Below, in pieces: positions 44,304-55,377 of a stretch of DNA of 64,000 nucleotides. Numbering within the stretch: the stretch's first letter is position 1; every line of letters begins with the position of its first letter. Location of the stretch: assembly GCA_021014325.1 (NCBI GenBank), contig CM037461.1, forward strand, positions 4,551,501 through 4,615,500. Direction: 5' to 3'. Below the pieces are notes generated by a model. That model saw only the letters and a program-made list of their open reading frames with translations, was not told where the DNA came from and made no database searches. This stretch comes from Plazaster borealis. Lineage: Eukaryota > Echinodermata > Asteroidea > Forcipulatida > Labidiasteridae. The position numbers and the translations under genes are program-made.

Positions 44304-44890
44304 CGTGTCTATCCATTCAAGCCGAGGACTTTAACAAAAGGGATCCGGGTGTTTGACAGAGCGAGGACGTCCTCGCTTCGTTTTCGTGTACAAACCCAAT
44401 GGGGACGTCGCTAAAAAACTATGTCCAAACAATGGGAGAACAAAGTGAAGTCCTCGGTAAGCGGGATTTACAAACATGTGTGTGTTTGTGTGTGTGTCCA
44501 CTACGGTCAATTAACATGGCCTGAAGAAAGTTTATTCAAAAGATGGCACTATCAGCCGAAATTGTCTACACAAATCACCATATGGGGTGACGTGCATGCA
44601 TGAACTGTCACTGATGTGTACTCTCTCAAGGAATGACGATTTGAATTTGTTCTATGACTCAAATAATTGGATGTAAAATACTAGGTGAAACTGAAATAAA
44701 TGTTGATACAATAAATACAATGAAGACTTAGGAAATAATTAATTGGAAAGCACATTTAAACTCCCGAAGAATATCTTAACTATCAGTGCACAAATCCACA
44801 AAATATACATTAGGCCAAAATAAATCCAATTGCGGTGGGTGTCCTACACATTAATAAGCCTTACATTCTCAGTGAACTTCTTCAGAGGCC
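43405..44890 (+). pseudogene. Relic copy 4: penultimate-intron sequence of the receptor gene, no exons
   Basis: In direct orientation it follows copy 1 from about 14780 (TTCCGCGTTCTGCAATGACC vs CGTTCCGCAATAATCAGACC) through the GTAGGGATGAATCCC, CACCGCATGGGTGAC and GTGTCCACTACGG landmarks to about 15740 (GAACTTCTTCA). An extra repeat is inserted at 44130-44490. It begins some 50 bp after where the main exon would end and stops before the last exon, so no coding sequence remains. Confidence 0.75.
44155..44490. repeat. Tandem module (about 226-bp period) with TG microsatellite
   Basis: The segment CTCGCTTCGTTTTCGTGTAC, ACAATGGGAGAACAAAG, TCCTCGGTAAGCGGGATTTA and then (TG)n occurs twice. The linker between them matches 38668-38703. 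It was inserted in the relic intron. Confidence 0.8.
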
Positions 44891-44914
44891 AAACAACAAA
44901 ACGCATACCGATGT

Positions 44915-45121
44915 CTATAGTCTATACCGACGTTTTGGGCCCTCATTGGTGTCCTCGTACGCAGTTGGGTCAATTTCATGAGAGGTTTCCATGAGAGCTC
45001 CGTACGGATACTGACCTTGACGATACCTGTTTATCGTGCAACGAAATGTCAACCTCAGAGAACGGCGAGTGCAGGGGGTAGACGGGAGCAACAGGAATAA
45101 TGGCGTCAACATCAGTTCCAC
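44915..45121 (-). pseudogene. Fragment resembling a receptor tyrosine kinase juxtamembrane segment
   Basis: The minus-strand frame of 68 codons ends with GALMETSHEIDPTAYEDTNE. The DPTAYED part resembles the YIDPxTYEDPNEAV juxtamembrane motif of Eph-type receptor tyrosine kinases, with Pro and Ala replaced. A possible acceptor (ATAAACAG) lies just upstream at the NRYRQG position. No kinase domain follows, because the relic copy 4 sequence begins at once. The match is short, so this is tentative. Confidence 0.3.
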
Positions 45122-45390
45122 CTTCGCTTACTGTTCTTGCATTCACGTTAATAATTATTGAGCGCTAAATCCAGGTAGTGGTTATTTCGATCTACTGATG
45201 TTGAACTTCATCGAATCAGAAACGATGATGTTTTCAAAGAATTGTACTGAATACATTGACCTTTGTATACTAAAGTTTGAGTGGGTCGAAAGTAAATACA
45301 ACTCTGACTGCCATCGTGAACTAATAATCAAATTAAGGTCATAGTCCTTCTTCTGTTTGCAACCTTTATGCAATGAGTGCTTATTGGCCC

Positions 45391-46010
45391 TCATTTTAAA
45401 ACCGGTATTATTATTATTATTTTTTTCGAATATTGTTTGTTCTTTTGTGACGTGTTAGCCGCAGCCTGGTCAACAAGTTGCCATCTTACCGATATCAAAC
45501 GTTCATTATAAACCCCAATAATATTTCCCAGTCCATATCCACGCTGAGAAGGGGCACCCTTGAACAAATTATCAACACCCCTGGTTTCTGTCATGGCGCT
45601 CGTAATCAACCATTATTAGGCCGGCTCGGTGGTTTTTATCTACAGTGTCAATTTTACGGGAATGTAGGAAGGTATCCTCTTGCGTAACCTTCGATTTCTG
45701 AATGGGAATGGTTCTTACTAATGGGGCGCTGATGTCACCCAAAAGTAGATTGTTTTGCCAAAATGCAATATACGTAGTCCATAGAAACCGCTGTTTTATG
45801 TCAACAGGTAAGTGCCCCACAGTGTTTTCAGCCACAGATTTATACTTGAATACAAGCATGCTGTGCAGTTCATCGTCCAAATAGATGAAAGCACCGTCTT
45901 GTAATTATAACTATACCCGTCCGGTAAATTTATCCAATAACATTGTAACAGTATTATTTCAAGTCTCCGCCATTTCTTGTTTGATTGCGTCCACACTGCT
46001 TAGTTAGCAT
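45391..46010 (-). pseudogene. Unrecognised broken frames with a QRGYGLGN motif
   Basis: Two overlapping minus-strand frames (45880-45572 and 45609-45391) may be one decayed protein region. They contain VAENTVGHLPVDIKQRF and FKGAPSQRGYGLGNIIG. The second motif recalls small Gly-rich proteins of Maverick/Polinton-like elements, but I cannot confirm that. Upstream frames (45996-45796) are in another phase. There is no start signal or splice evidence. Confidence 0.25.
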
Positions 46011-46864
46011 TGCTTGCGGCCATTATTCACTGTACGCGAATGAATTGTTATGTATTATAACAGGTGAACGGAAGGCGAGTCTCCGTGATGGCAGCTTTCC
46101 ATTTAACCGTCAAATTAATCTGGTTAATTAGATGGGTAATGTAACTATCCAGAGTATTACTGGGATATTATTATTCCCAAAGATGAAATACTAGGTAGAC
46201 GCTTTCATTGTGATTTCTAACATAAAATCAACCACTCAGCTGTTGAATGATGATATAACCGAGCCATTTAACTCAATATTCAGTATTGCTATTTGCCCTA
46301 CGATTACGAATCACCTTCTCCACTCCATACATTTCGTCAGACTTGTTAATATTCTTTAGTTCAGTTTAAACGACGGTCTATGCTGACGACAGCTAAGTTT
46401 AACCAATATAAATGTTTCTCAAGACCAACAAGAAAGGTACAATTTCTCAATTTGTTTATTCTCAACTTGTCAACGAATTAAATATGTAATTGTTTGGATA
46501 GGTTCGGATCGAGCAAACAAACAATATGTTCCACACTGCGTTCAGCTTCCCATTCACTTCCGCGGATTCCATTCTTATTGAATTATGGTGTGAGCGATCA
46601 TACCCGTCCACTAGCTATTGTAATACGCTGATGTAATTAAGACTAATTGTTTTTGTAGATGATTTCCACGACCGAAGCTTTCACTTCGTCATTTGATGTG
46701 TTAAGTATCCCCCGATGAAAGTTGTTGATTTGACGAAAATGTTGCCTGTCGACACCGGAACCCATGTAACTGCTTACCATTCTCCCTACTGACATCGTAA
46801 TATAGAGTTCCTAAATATTTTTATTAAGGCTTTTATAATTTACTTGGCAACGCTTAATGGTTTT
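46011..46864. other. Intergenic, no feature seen
   Basis: No reading frame, repeat pair or element end was recognised. Confidence 0.4.
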
Positions 46865-46868
46865 TTTT

Positions 46869-47050
46869 ACACACATGCACACCGTTGGAATAAAACCTCA
46901 AACTTATAAGTTTACACAATCGAAAGTTAAATTTACTTAATAGTTGCAATCTCTTAAAAAACGTTTTGTTTTTGTTGTTTAACACACATGCACACCGTTG
47001 GAATAAAACCTCAAACGCATAAGTTTACACAATCGAAAGTTACATTTAGG
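46869..47050. repeat. Direct repeat, period about 114 bp
   Basis: ACACACATGCACACCGTTGG followed by AATAAAACCTCAAAC and a TTTACACAATCGAAAGTTA segment occurs twice, differing by a few bases. Confidence 0.85.
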
Positions 47051-47121
47051 CAACTTTATTATTCTGAATAGTATTTGTAAAACAACTACGACGATTTGTT
47101 AACAAAGTGTTTAAAAAAGTA

Positions 47122-47391
47122 CTAAACCAAACCTTGCGCACGCCTTTGTTTAAAACTATTAAAATTGGTGGTGTGTTTTATAGTATTAAAGTTAAATGGT
47201 TTTGTTTTAATGTAAATTGTATCAACTCTACAAGTCTCGCCATCTGAGCAAGGGATTTTGTAAACTCCTGTTCCAGCATTCAAGCAGGAGTGTACCGACT
47301 TCCTTGCAGTCAAGAAGGAGTGCACCGGATTCCTTGCAGTCCAGCAGGAGTGACATGTACTGATCTTAATACAAGCCTTAAACAAACACAA
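47122..47391 (-). pseudogene. Possible GIY-YIG fragment with internal 30-bp tandem repeat
   Basis: The minus-strand frame contains GTGVYKIPCSDGETC, similar to the start of GIY-YIG domains of Penelope-like elements, but the YIG half is absent. Upstream, three imperfect 30-bp units read as ARNPVHSFL / ARKSVHSCL. The match is short and low in confidence. Confidence 0.3.
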
Positions 47392-47498
47392 AGCCCATGA
47401 CCGCAGAGAGGAATTATGACAAATCTGCCTTTGTCAAACACTCAATAAAGAACAATTCAAACCCTGCGTGAAACCATCAAACAAAATCACAAGCTTAC

Positions 47499-48143
47499 GC
47501 CATTGGACAGTAGGCTACTGTCCGTTTGTATTAGGATGTAATTCTTTTTGTGGAGAACCCAATCACTTTCAAATGGCCAATATCAACCGACACATTGAAG
47601 AAAAATGATTAAATATCTATTTCAACATTAATCTATTTATTGCATTACAGGTGGCTTTCATTTCATTAAATTTTGTCATATAGTTTATCTATTTGCATGT
47701 ACTTATTGATTATGTAAGCGCTGTGATTTAGTTTATTAAGTAGAGCGTCTTTAAATGCCGTTTATTACATAAGTATTATTATTATAAATGAACCCTACTC
47801 AATTCATCCAAATAAACAACCAGTTCACTGCTCACAGCCATTGTACAAGCATACATAAAAAGCCATCTGGAAACTATATGGTTCATTTCACCCAGTAGTG
47901 GCTATTGACCCCAAGGTCAAGTAACCGCTGTGCAATTCCTATGGGAATTCCGGGACAGCTGGTCAAAATATGGATTGTTTGGGGTGAAAAAGACCCCGGA
48001 TGGTAGCAAGACATTACCATGCTATTTGGCTAGGTAAAGATAAGGAATGTTGATTTGTTTAGATTAAAAAAAAAAAAAAAATAGCGGAGTACTGATTATT
48101 GATTGTTTTAAAAAAAAAAGGACAGTGGACAGTGGATGGGCAT
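47499..48143. mobile_element. MITE family A, copy near the 3' end of copy 3
   Basis: The left GCCATTGGACAGTAGGCTAC and the right GGACAGTGGATGGGC ends are imperfect inverted repeats. The interior carries CATCCAAATAAACAACCAG, CACCCAGTAGTGGCTATTGA and GGGAATTCCGGGACAGCTGG, as at 10659-11110. An extra stretch of about 190 bp (47580-47770) is absent from the 10659 copy. Confidence 0.75.
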
Positions 48144-48571
48144 GCATCATGCAAGATAACTCAGCGTGCTCGTGCGGGTGAAGTTAATAGAAAATCCCTC
48201 TCTCATCCATTTTAAGCGAGGGTAGTCCTGACCGATTCCCCCCCCCGTCAAAGTAGTTGTTAACGAGCAGGAAAATCCTTTCCAGAACTAGGTAATTCAA
48301 AACTACTTCATGTCAGTAGAGTAAATTGCAAGACAAGTTCTCAAAAAACAAATCTACACAGCAAAATACACATGGTGTTACCGCAAACTTAAATTGCATC
48401 GTACCTCACCATGCAATGTATCAAATTCCTTACAACTAAATGTTATTTCGTTTTTATCAGACTACTACACATGATATTCAGTAAATAATAATCAACAATG
48501 TTTTATTATTCCCTTTCCCTTCCCTCTACCTAGCTCCCATCTTTCCACGGCTGTGACGTCACAGACACGTC

Positions 48572-48577
48572 TTTATT
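48572..48577 (-). terminator. Candidate polyadenylation signal of copy 3
   Basis: AATAAA on the minus strand, about 62 nt after the stop of copy 3, followed by GT-rich GACGTGTCTGTG. Position and context fit a poly(A) signal. Confidence 0.5.
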
Positions 48578-48638
48578 TAGTTGAATTCCTGTGTTAATAA
48601 AATGGGTAGCCCAGCGCCTTAAAAGTATTCCATGTAAG

Positions 48639-48889
48639 TTACAAAGTCACACCAGTAACAGTTAATGACGTTACTGACACCACTGATGTAGCGTCTTGGT
48701 CTCCATTGGTCTGCTCTTCCTGTTCTTCATTATTTATGAGAAGTGAACTGTCGTCAAGATAAATGTGGTCATTTGGCCCTCTCCTGAACCGTCTTCGGCA
48801 CCATCTGTACATCAGCGTCAACGAATTTCTCAGTAAGGCAAAGCATCCATGTCTCGAAAGAGCCTTGATGCCAGTCCAGATGGAACTTA
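48639..48889 (-). CDS. Last exon: cytoplasmic tail, copy 3
   Basis: After TATTTTTAG it encodes SIWTGIKALSRHGCFALL, a basic cluster YRWCRRRFRRG, and YLDDSSLLINNEEQEEQ, and ends VTSLTVTGVTL. Compared with copy 1 a two-residue change region and a different end lengthen it by six codons. Where copy 1 stops after VTQ, copy 3 has a run of TSLTVTG. Confidence 0.85.
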
Positions 48890-48949
48890 CTAAAAATACA
48901 ATAAAACATACGAATGATGCGATATCTCAATTATCTAACAAGCACGTAA

Positions 48950-49930
48950 GACAGAGAGAGATACAGATAGAGATGGGTTGGGGTGGGGGGGGGGGAGAAG
49001 ACAAAACACGACAAAAAACCGGGCCGTGCATTTCAATTAGTGCCTTTATGGCAGAAGATTTTGTCCCTTGGAGTTGACGTGTGTCCCCCTTCCCTATCCG
49101 TTGAAATATGTTGTCAATTTCCACTGAAGGTGCCATCTTTTTGAACTTCCTACAGCCCATTTGAATTACTGCAGTGGACACAAACACCGGTATAACAAAA
49201 TTCCCTATTGCAAAGTTGTCGTCGGGGACTCTGTCTTCTGGGGGGGGGGGGGTATGCGTCCTCCTTGCGGTGAACTAACATGACTAAAGGAAGTTTGGTC
49301 ATAATAGGGCGCTTTACCGATGAACTATCAACACAATTTGCCGTGGTGTACAACATCTCCGTGTGACACCGGTGTGGCGGGAGATTCTGTCCCTCAAATG
49401 GCGAATTGTGAAGAAATGTTATCAAAAAACGCCCTCCTTTGAATCAACTTCATTTAGCTATTGTTAATATATTCACCGTTTGGGGAGACACACACATAAA
49501 CACACTGTTTAAATCGTACATTGTTTTAAGTCCCGGTTGTTTAATGGTCTTCACCAATTGTGTTGGTTTGTTGCTGCCATTATCATTGTAATATAAACTT
49601 GTAGACTTGGGGTGACATGCATGGAACCATTAGCATAACCCGGATTCTGGTCATACTAATTCGTAGTGTTGATGACCGCGTGAGGGCGATTGTGAACCTT
49701 TACGTCTTGTAATACGAGTACAATTAATTGGCTGTCACTATTTGTTGTAATATTATTTATTTGACTAATTTATAAATGAGAACAACATACAGGTAATTGA
49801 AATAAGAAAATATTATTTGTGATGCAATGAAATTTGCTACAGAAAGCGCCCTCATGCGGTCAAAAATACGGTCAATATTGGAAGTGATTGCCGTCAGGTT
49901 AATATAGAATATTAAAGAGTAGTTAAACCT
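48950..49930. other. Penultimate intron of copy 3 with the same internal repeats as copy 1
   Basis: It contains the GGTGAACTAACATGACTAAA and GTCCCTCAAATGGCGAATTG type segments that also occur in copy 1 (15040-15430) and relic copy 4. A G run lies near 48979-48994 and another near 49240-49252. Confidence 0.6.
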
Positions 49931-49944
49931 GAGTGGTCACTTAC

Positions 49945-51774
49945 ATGCGACGAATACAATAATGCTGAGATTCAGAAGAACCAACACGATTGTCAAAACT
50001 CGTTTGTTATACTCTCCGAGTGGCCCAGTGTCATTTGGCATGAGGAGCAAGGACGCCGCCAACATGTTTAGGAATATAGTACTCAGCGAGCACATCTGAA
50101 GCCGCTGCTCAGTGGCATCCTTCATTGGTTTCAAGTAGGCATGGATGATCATGAAGAACACCGACAAGACAACGGAAGCAAAGAGTGTGAAATGGTCTTC
50201 GGGTCCGAACAGCAGTATGAAGAGCGTCTGCAGGATCTTACGGGTGAGTTCAATGATCTCCCAGTACCAGAACTGAGCTTTGTAGTTTTCACACAGGAAA
50301 CTCTCCCAGCTGATTATCGTAGCTGTCTCTGAGGTGTCAGTCGACACATGGAAGACTGTCGCTGCTGACCCTATGACAGGGTCATCAGTATCAGGTGATT
50401 CTGTATCAACTGTCCCATTCTGGGAGGTATCGGACAACGCCTGATCCGAATCCTGACTCGAAACAGGTGCGTTATCTTCTTCACTGCTCAGACTTTTTTT
50501 GCTAGACCACAGAAGTAGGAACAATGCGAGCGGGAAACCGACAACGTAGACCATAGAAGTCTGGGCGGCATAGTTGAAAATAGAGTGACCTGGGTCCTCA
50601 CAGTTTATTGCGTAATCATACCTCAGCAAGGTGACGTTCAGTTCTTTATCCTCATCTAGGTAAAAAAGCTTACAACCAGTCGGCAACAGAGTGATTATAA
50701 CACTGCAAACGCTTGGGTATGATATAAAGAGCAAAATAACAACAATCAATAAACATCTCCGTTTACTTTTACTGAGGTCATCTCTGCTGTGTTGCGCAGG
50801 CAACCCTTGAAAGGTTGTTATGGAGCATTTCCTGAATCCATAGTAACAAAAGGTGGACACAACAACCGCAATGGTGAAGCAGGAACCAAGCACGAATTCA
50901 ATGTAAATATTGGGATAGGTAAAATCCGGTATAAAGCATCGAGGACTAATCAACCAACCGACTATGCTGACCTCCAATGTTTTGAAGAATGAGCCCAATG
51001 TCTGCAAGGTTTTGGGCCAGGGAATGTCGTCCAGTGCAGAGAATATCTCCCCCATTACCTGGCAAAAACCAACCACGATTTTCCCGCGTGCTAAGAAGAC
51101 GCTCAAAATGTTTCGTTCATTCTGGCGATGCCTTCTATATGCATCCCATACAAAGATACCGACTACGATGCAGACAGCAAGCAAGATGCAAAAGAATTCT
51201 ACAGCAAATAATGGCCACTCTGGACATTCCAAACAATGGCCAAGCCAAGAGTAATACTTCTGTGCACACTCAGAACACAGCCAGCCCCTGTAGCCCTCGC
51301 TGCAAGTGTAGTCGATACCAATACCGCCATTTGGGCATGTGTCGTTGCGCGGGCATTTGTGCACCTGGGGCAGTTTCCCGCCAAATTGTTGTGTGCTTCT
51401 GTCGTACAAATCGCTCTCAATGCGTATATTTGTGACAAAATTAAGATAGGAATCGTGGTTTTCCTGTGAGGTCCAGTTCCACGTCCACCAGTAGCCCGGA
51501 CGAAGATGCTGATATTCCCCGGAGCAGTTGATCCCTTCGAGGGGACACTGATGACATTCGCCGAACCGATCAGTGCGGTAATAGTTGTCCACACATGGAC
51601 AAGCCCGGAACCCTGCAGCGGTACTTTTATCAGTTCCAGTTGGACACACGTTACAATCAGTAGCTCTCGTGCCGGGGTAAGCTTCAGGCGAGACGTAAGT
51701 TCCTTTATTGCATATTTGGCAGTTCATCATTCCTTTATTCGAATACTGCCCAGTTTTACTTTGGTAAAAGCCGC
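49945..51774 (-). CDS. Main exon: cysteine-rich GCC2/GCC3 region plus multi-pass membrane domain, copy 3
   Basis: An 1830-nt exon, phase 1-1, after TTTACTCCACAG and before GTAAGT. It has the same length as copy 1 with no indel. Cysteines of the GCC2/GCC3 part, CSECAQKYY, the hydrophobic segments and FWYWEIIELTRKILQTLF are all conserved. About 55-60 of 597 residues differ by eye from the copy 1 exon. The differences are uneven: the acidic loop at residues 412-470 (for example DTSQDRIADTEAPD against DTSQNGTVDTESPD) changes most, while residues 471-560 are almost the same. No stop or frameshift is seen, so the exon looks functional. Donor context CGCAT|GTAAGT replaces CGCAC of copy 1; either base gives Leu at the junction. 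Confidence 0.9.
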
Positions 51775-51844
51775 CTGTGGAGTAAACATTAAAACAATAT
51801 TAAAGGTAGGGTCGTGGATTGGTACTTAATTACCATACAAACTT

Positions 51845-52060
51845 ACTTGGTAAGAAGCACTGCAGCTGTTGATAGTGTTAACTATTCTGAAAGGGAATTC
51901 CCTTTGAAGTAATAGTGGTTTGGGCCTTTTTCACCAAAACAAATTTGAATCTGAGAAACTATTTATGCATGAACCGTTTCTCATGTTGATGAGGATTGGT
52001 GTTCGTTTGCGAATGCTGAGGCCGGAGATGCGGTTGGTACCCGCTGTCAAAAACAGTGTG
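51845..52060. repeat. Dispersed repeat family R1, copy c
   Basis: It carries GGGAATTCCCTTTGAAGTAA, GAACCGTTTCTCATG, TTCGTTTGCGAATGCTGAGG and GGTTGGTACCCGCTGTC. It is the inverted counterpart of 12595-12830 at the same intron position in copy 3. Confidence 0.6.
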
Positions 52061-53100
52061 GGATAAGTTAAAAGAGGGGCTCGAGGGTCAACTTGAGTTT
52101 GTCATCCACTCATTTTCCAAAAGATAAAGTCCACACGAAATTGGGGAAAACTTTCAATTCTTTAACCTCACGTGAATTTGGTACACATGTTATTTTGTCG
52201 ATATTCTTACAAAGCGAAATTTGAAACGTCATCGGACAAGACACAAATGGGTATGTACAAACAGGAATTGTTGCACCAGTCAGAAGGTCGAATCCAATGC
52301 CGTTTCCTTTAAATATTATACACAGTCAGAAATGAACTCAAATTATATGTACACAAATGTAAAGACCATTATTTTTGAAATGTAACTCTTCGAATGTTTT
52401 TGGATTTTGAGAAAAATTGCACTTGAAGGAAATCAAACACAGTTGTAATTTATATTGTTTAACGTGAGGTTGGTGACTTGTTATTATTTTCCTTATTTTC
52501 ATAAGCACTCTCCCTATTGGAAAGTGAGTGAAGCACACAACTGAATATGACCTTTGAATCCCTCTTACTAAACAAAAGTTATCGAATTTTAAAGTTGGAA
52601 CCTGGCTTGCTCGTGTTTTCGTCTCTGTGTGTTTGTTTTTGTTCGTTTGCTGCACACAAACAAACAAAACATGTTCGCATCACCTTTCAAATTAAGTAAC
52701 TGGATTGGATTACAAACAGCTTGTGGGTGTTGAAATATGCACGAAGTACACGTCATAACATTACATAAAAATATTTTGAACGGGTAGTTGGTACACGCAT
52801 GAAATAAATACATGTGCAAACATGGCGACCCGCTTGAATTGGTGAGTCCGTTCAAATTTATTCTGATAAACTCATGAACCCATGAAACAAACATAACATG
52901 GTGGCAGATGTTGGTTTAGTAATAACCAGCGGTAGTTTACACGGGCAAAAAAAAGGCGTCATTTTGCATTTAGCTTGAGTTATAAGACGCTAAAAGTCAC
53001 CTGCAAATATTTTTTGTTATGTTTTGTTTTACATAAGAGTATATGTTTATTAACAATAAAACAATTTGAGTAATTGTTTGTAACGATTTATATGTTAAAC
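52061..53100. other. Intron of copy 3, no feature seen
   Basis: No exon or repeat was recognised. The short frames at 52338-52894 have no recognisable product. Confidence 0.4.
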
Positions 53101-53263
53101 ATCCCTTTTTGTGACGTCAATCGAGACAGACTTCGCCGCGATCGAACATCGACCCCCCCCCCCCTTCGAACTTGCCTGCGTTGTATACACACGTGCAAGT
53201 AATGAGCTTGTACGGTTCTTTTGGTTGTCCCAAAAAAGGGATTGTTCTTGCATTTTTCCGGCA

Positions 53264-53492
53264 ATGCCGACCAGGTGTATTGCTGCTGGATGCAGCAAAA
53301 CGACTAACGATGGGGTCAGCTAGCATTTGTTTCCTGCAGATCCCACATATAGGCAGTACGGGCATCGAAAGTCAGGCTAACGAGGGCAAAGTGGTCAGGT
53401 CTGACGTCGTTTTCAGCGCTATGCAACGAACGTGTTTCTGGTGTTCGGATTGACTTGAGCTGTATGCCACGCCGCTGCGCGCCGACCCGATA
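53264..53492 (+). pseudogene. THAP-type zinc finger remnant
   Basis: From the ATG at 53264 it reads MPTRCIAAGCSKTTNDGVS, then a stop, then HLFPADPTYRQ in the same frame. After a frameshift ASKVRLTRAKWSGLTSFSAL follows, then CNERVSG. This is the order of a THAP domain: C-x4-C, the FP motif, a Trp, then C-x2-H. The expected zinc-binding His is Arg (CNER). One stop, one frameshift and the lost ligand make it inactive. It lies antisense within an intron of copy 3. GACGTCAATCGAG at 53114 and its inverse at 53797 may be the ends of a THAP-containing transposon of about 0.7 kb. Confidence 0.7.
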
Positions 53493-54199
53493 AATAGTTT
53501 GGCAAAGTAGGAAAAACAATACATTTTGTCATCACGGGGCCGCTAAAATACCTCGTATTATCCGTGTTCTCGTTATGACCGTGCTCGTATCTCCGTTGTT
53601 CAAGACATATAAACGCGCATGGGACAGTTCGGGACCGGTGAAAAACCTCGTATAAACCGGCGTCTCGTATCAGTCGACTGTACACTGTCCTAGGATTGCA
53701 TTGGGTGACGTCGAATACGAAAACGCATCATACTGATCAGGTACTCAGACATAATGTACAGGGCCAGACTACACATTTTCTCTTCAAATATCCCGCGCCT
53801 CGATTGACGTCACGAACAGCGCCATGTAAACAGGGGCCTATTTTTAAATTCGTTTAACCTTAGTTAATTGTTTATTCACATTCCACTCATACAAATGTAT
53901 ATATTAACGACAAAAGCTTTATTTTGACAAAATACCACTGACGGGTGCCTTTAACAGTCGAATCGACAGGTGGAAAAGGCTGTTCATATCTCCAAGATGA
54001 TTTTAAGTCATGACAACCCCTCTACCGAGTCTTGGATAAAGCCCTGCTAGCCTAATTATGGGAAGAGATATCCGCACACCCCTTCCAACTCTACATGTTA
54101 ATCTCCATCCAAAGAAGGCTGACCACCGGGCGCTGAAAGTCACCGACAGAGCGAATAAGTCGAATAGCAAGAACACCTTCCACCGGAAACATGGTGTGA

Positions 54200-54960
54200 A
54201 CACATTGTTAGGTGTTAGGTGTGAACACATTGTTAGGTGTTCGGGCATTAAGCCCGAACAACTCTTTGTTATTGTTCGGGGGTTTTGGTTTGGGGTTTTT
54301 AGGTGTTCGCCGAACACCTATTGTTATTGTTCTGTTTTGTTAGATGTTCGGGCATTAGGCTCGAACAACTCTTTGTTATTGTTCGGATTTGTTTAAGTTT
54401 TACTTCTTCTTCTCAGAGTCGTTAGTCCGCAAGCAAATGCATAGTTGCGAAGCTCGTATCAACTTGAAACTTTACATAAAAATAGACTCTAACATGAAGT
54501 CATCAGGTATTATACAAGCCATTTAAGTTTGAAAAGTGACCAAATGCTCACCACGATATTTCATGAAATGTTAAAGCTATGATGTTCATATGCATTCGAT
54601 AGATCAAGACAGGGGCAACATTTGAAAAGTTTACGTTAAAATGGTATGACCTTAACGTACCGGAAGGTCCAACTTTTCCTTTTGTTTTTCTTTCGTAAAA
54701 CAAAACATTTTTCTGGCTTACTTACAGCATGATTCAAGATTTCAAGACACAAAAATGATGATGTCATGACGACGTCATCAGGTATCAAATTACATCAAAT
54801 CAAAGTTTAATATTTGAAATAAATCATAACCCGTGAACCACATTTTGACAATAATATAAATCATCGGAAAATTATATTATATTTTCAACAAAAGCTACAC
54901 AAAGCATGATCCCTTTTGGCCTTGACTTCCGAAAAAAAAGTATTGTCATTTTCTAGATAT
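54200..54960. repeat. Third hairpin plus satellite composite
   Basis: The hairpins GTTCGGGCATTAAGCCCGAAC (54239-54260), AGGTGTTCGCCGAACACCT (54301-54319) and GTTCGGGCATTAGGCTCGAAC (about 54347-54367) are each followed by the ATTGTTATTGTTCKG spacer. Then come a TTCTTCTTCTC stretch, ATGATGTCATGACGACGTCA sequence and one decayed satellite unit (CATAACCCGTGAACCACA ... TTGACTTCCG). The order is the same as at 2570-6560. Confidence 0.8.
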
Positions 54961-54989
54961 ACAAAGCGCTACGGCACAGTTCGGCGTGC

Positions 54990-55377
54990 GTGTGTATCAT
55001 TTACATTTTTCACGAAGTGACCTATCTGGAATCGCAGTATTTTCACGAAGTGACCTATCGCGATAGGTCTCCCCATGCAATGTTTTTGTACACAGCGCGC
55101 TGCGGGCAAAACTCGTTTTTTTTTGTTTTTTTTTCATTTTCATGAAGTGACATATATGTTTGGGAATTAATTACTAATTAAAGTAGTTGCAGTAATGAAA
55201 ACACACTTATGTACGAATGAAGTATTCAGCTTGCTTTTTGTCTTGAAAAATTGAACTAAAATAGTCAGCAGACTCCGAAACAGCAGTTTGAAAAATAGTG
55301 CAACTTCAATCGCGATATTCTCGAAACACGTTTTTGGGGGCTGTGAACGATAGGTCACTTCGTGGTACGCGTGACGA
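54990..55377. mobile_element. Probable truncated MITE related to 29342-29985
   Basis: It ends with AGGTCACTTCGTGGTACGCG and TGACGAG, like the right terminus at 29959-29985 (GTGGTACGAGCGACG). It has internal CACGAAGTGACCTAT motifs at 55013, 55047 and 55142 (CATGAAGTGACATAT). A matching left end was not found. Confidence 0.6.
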
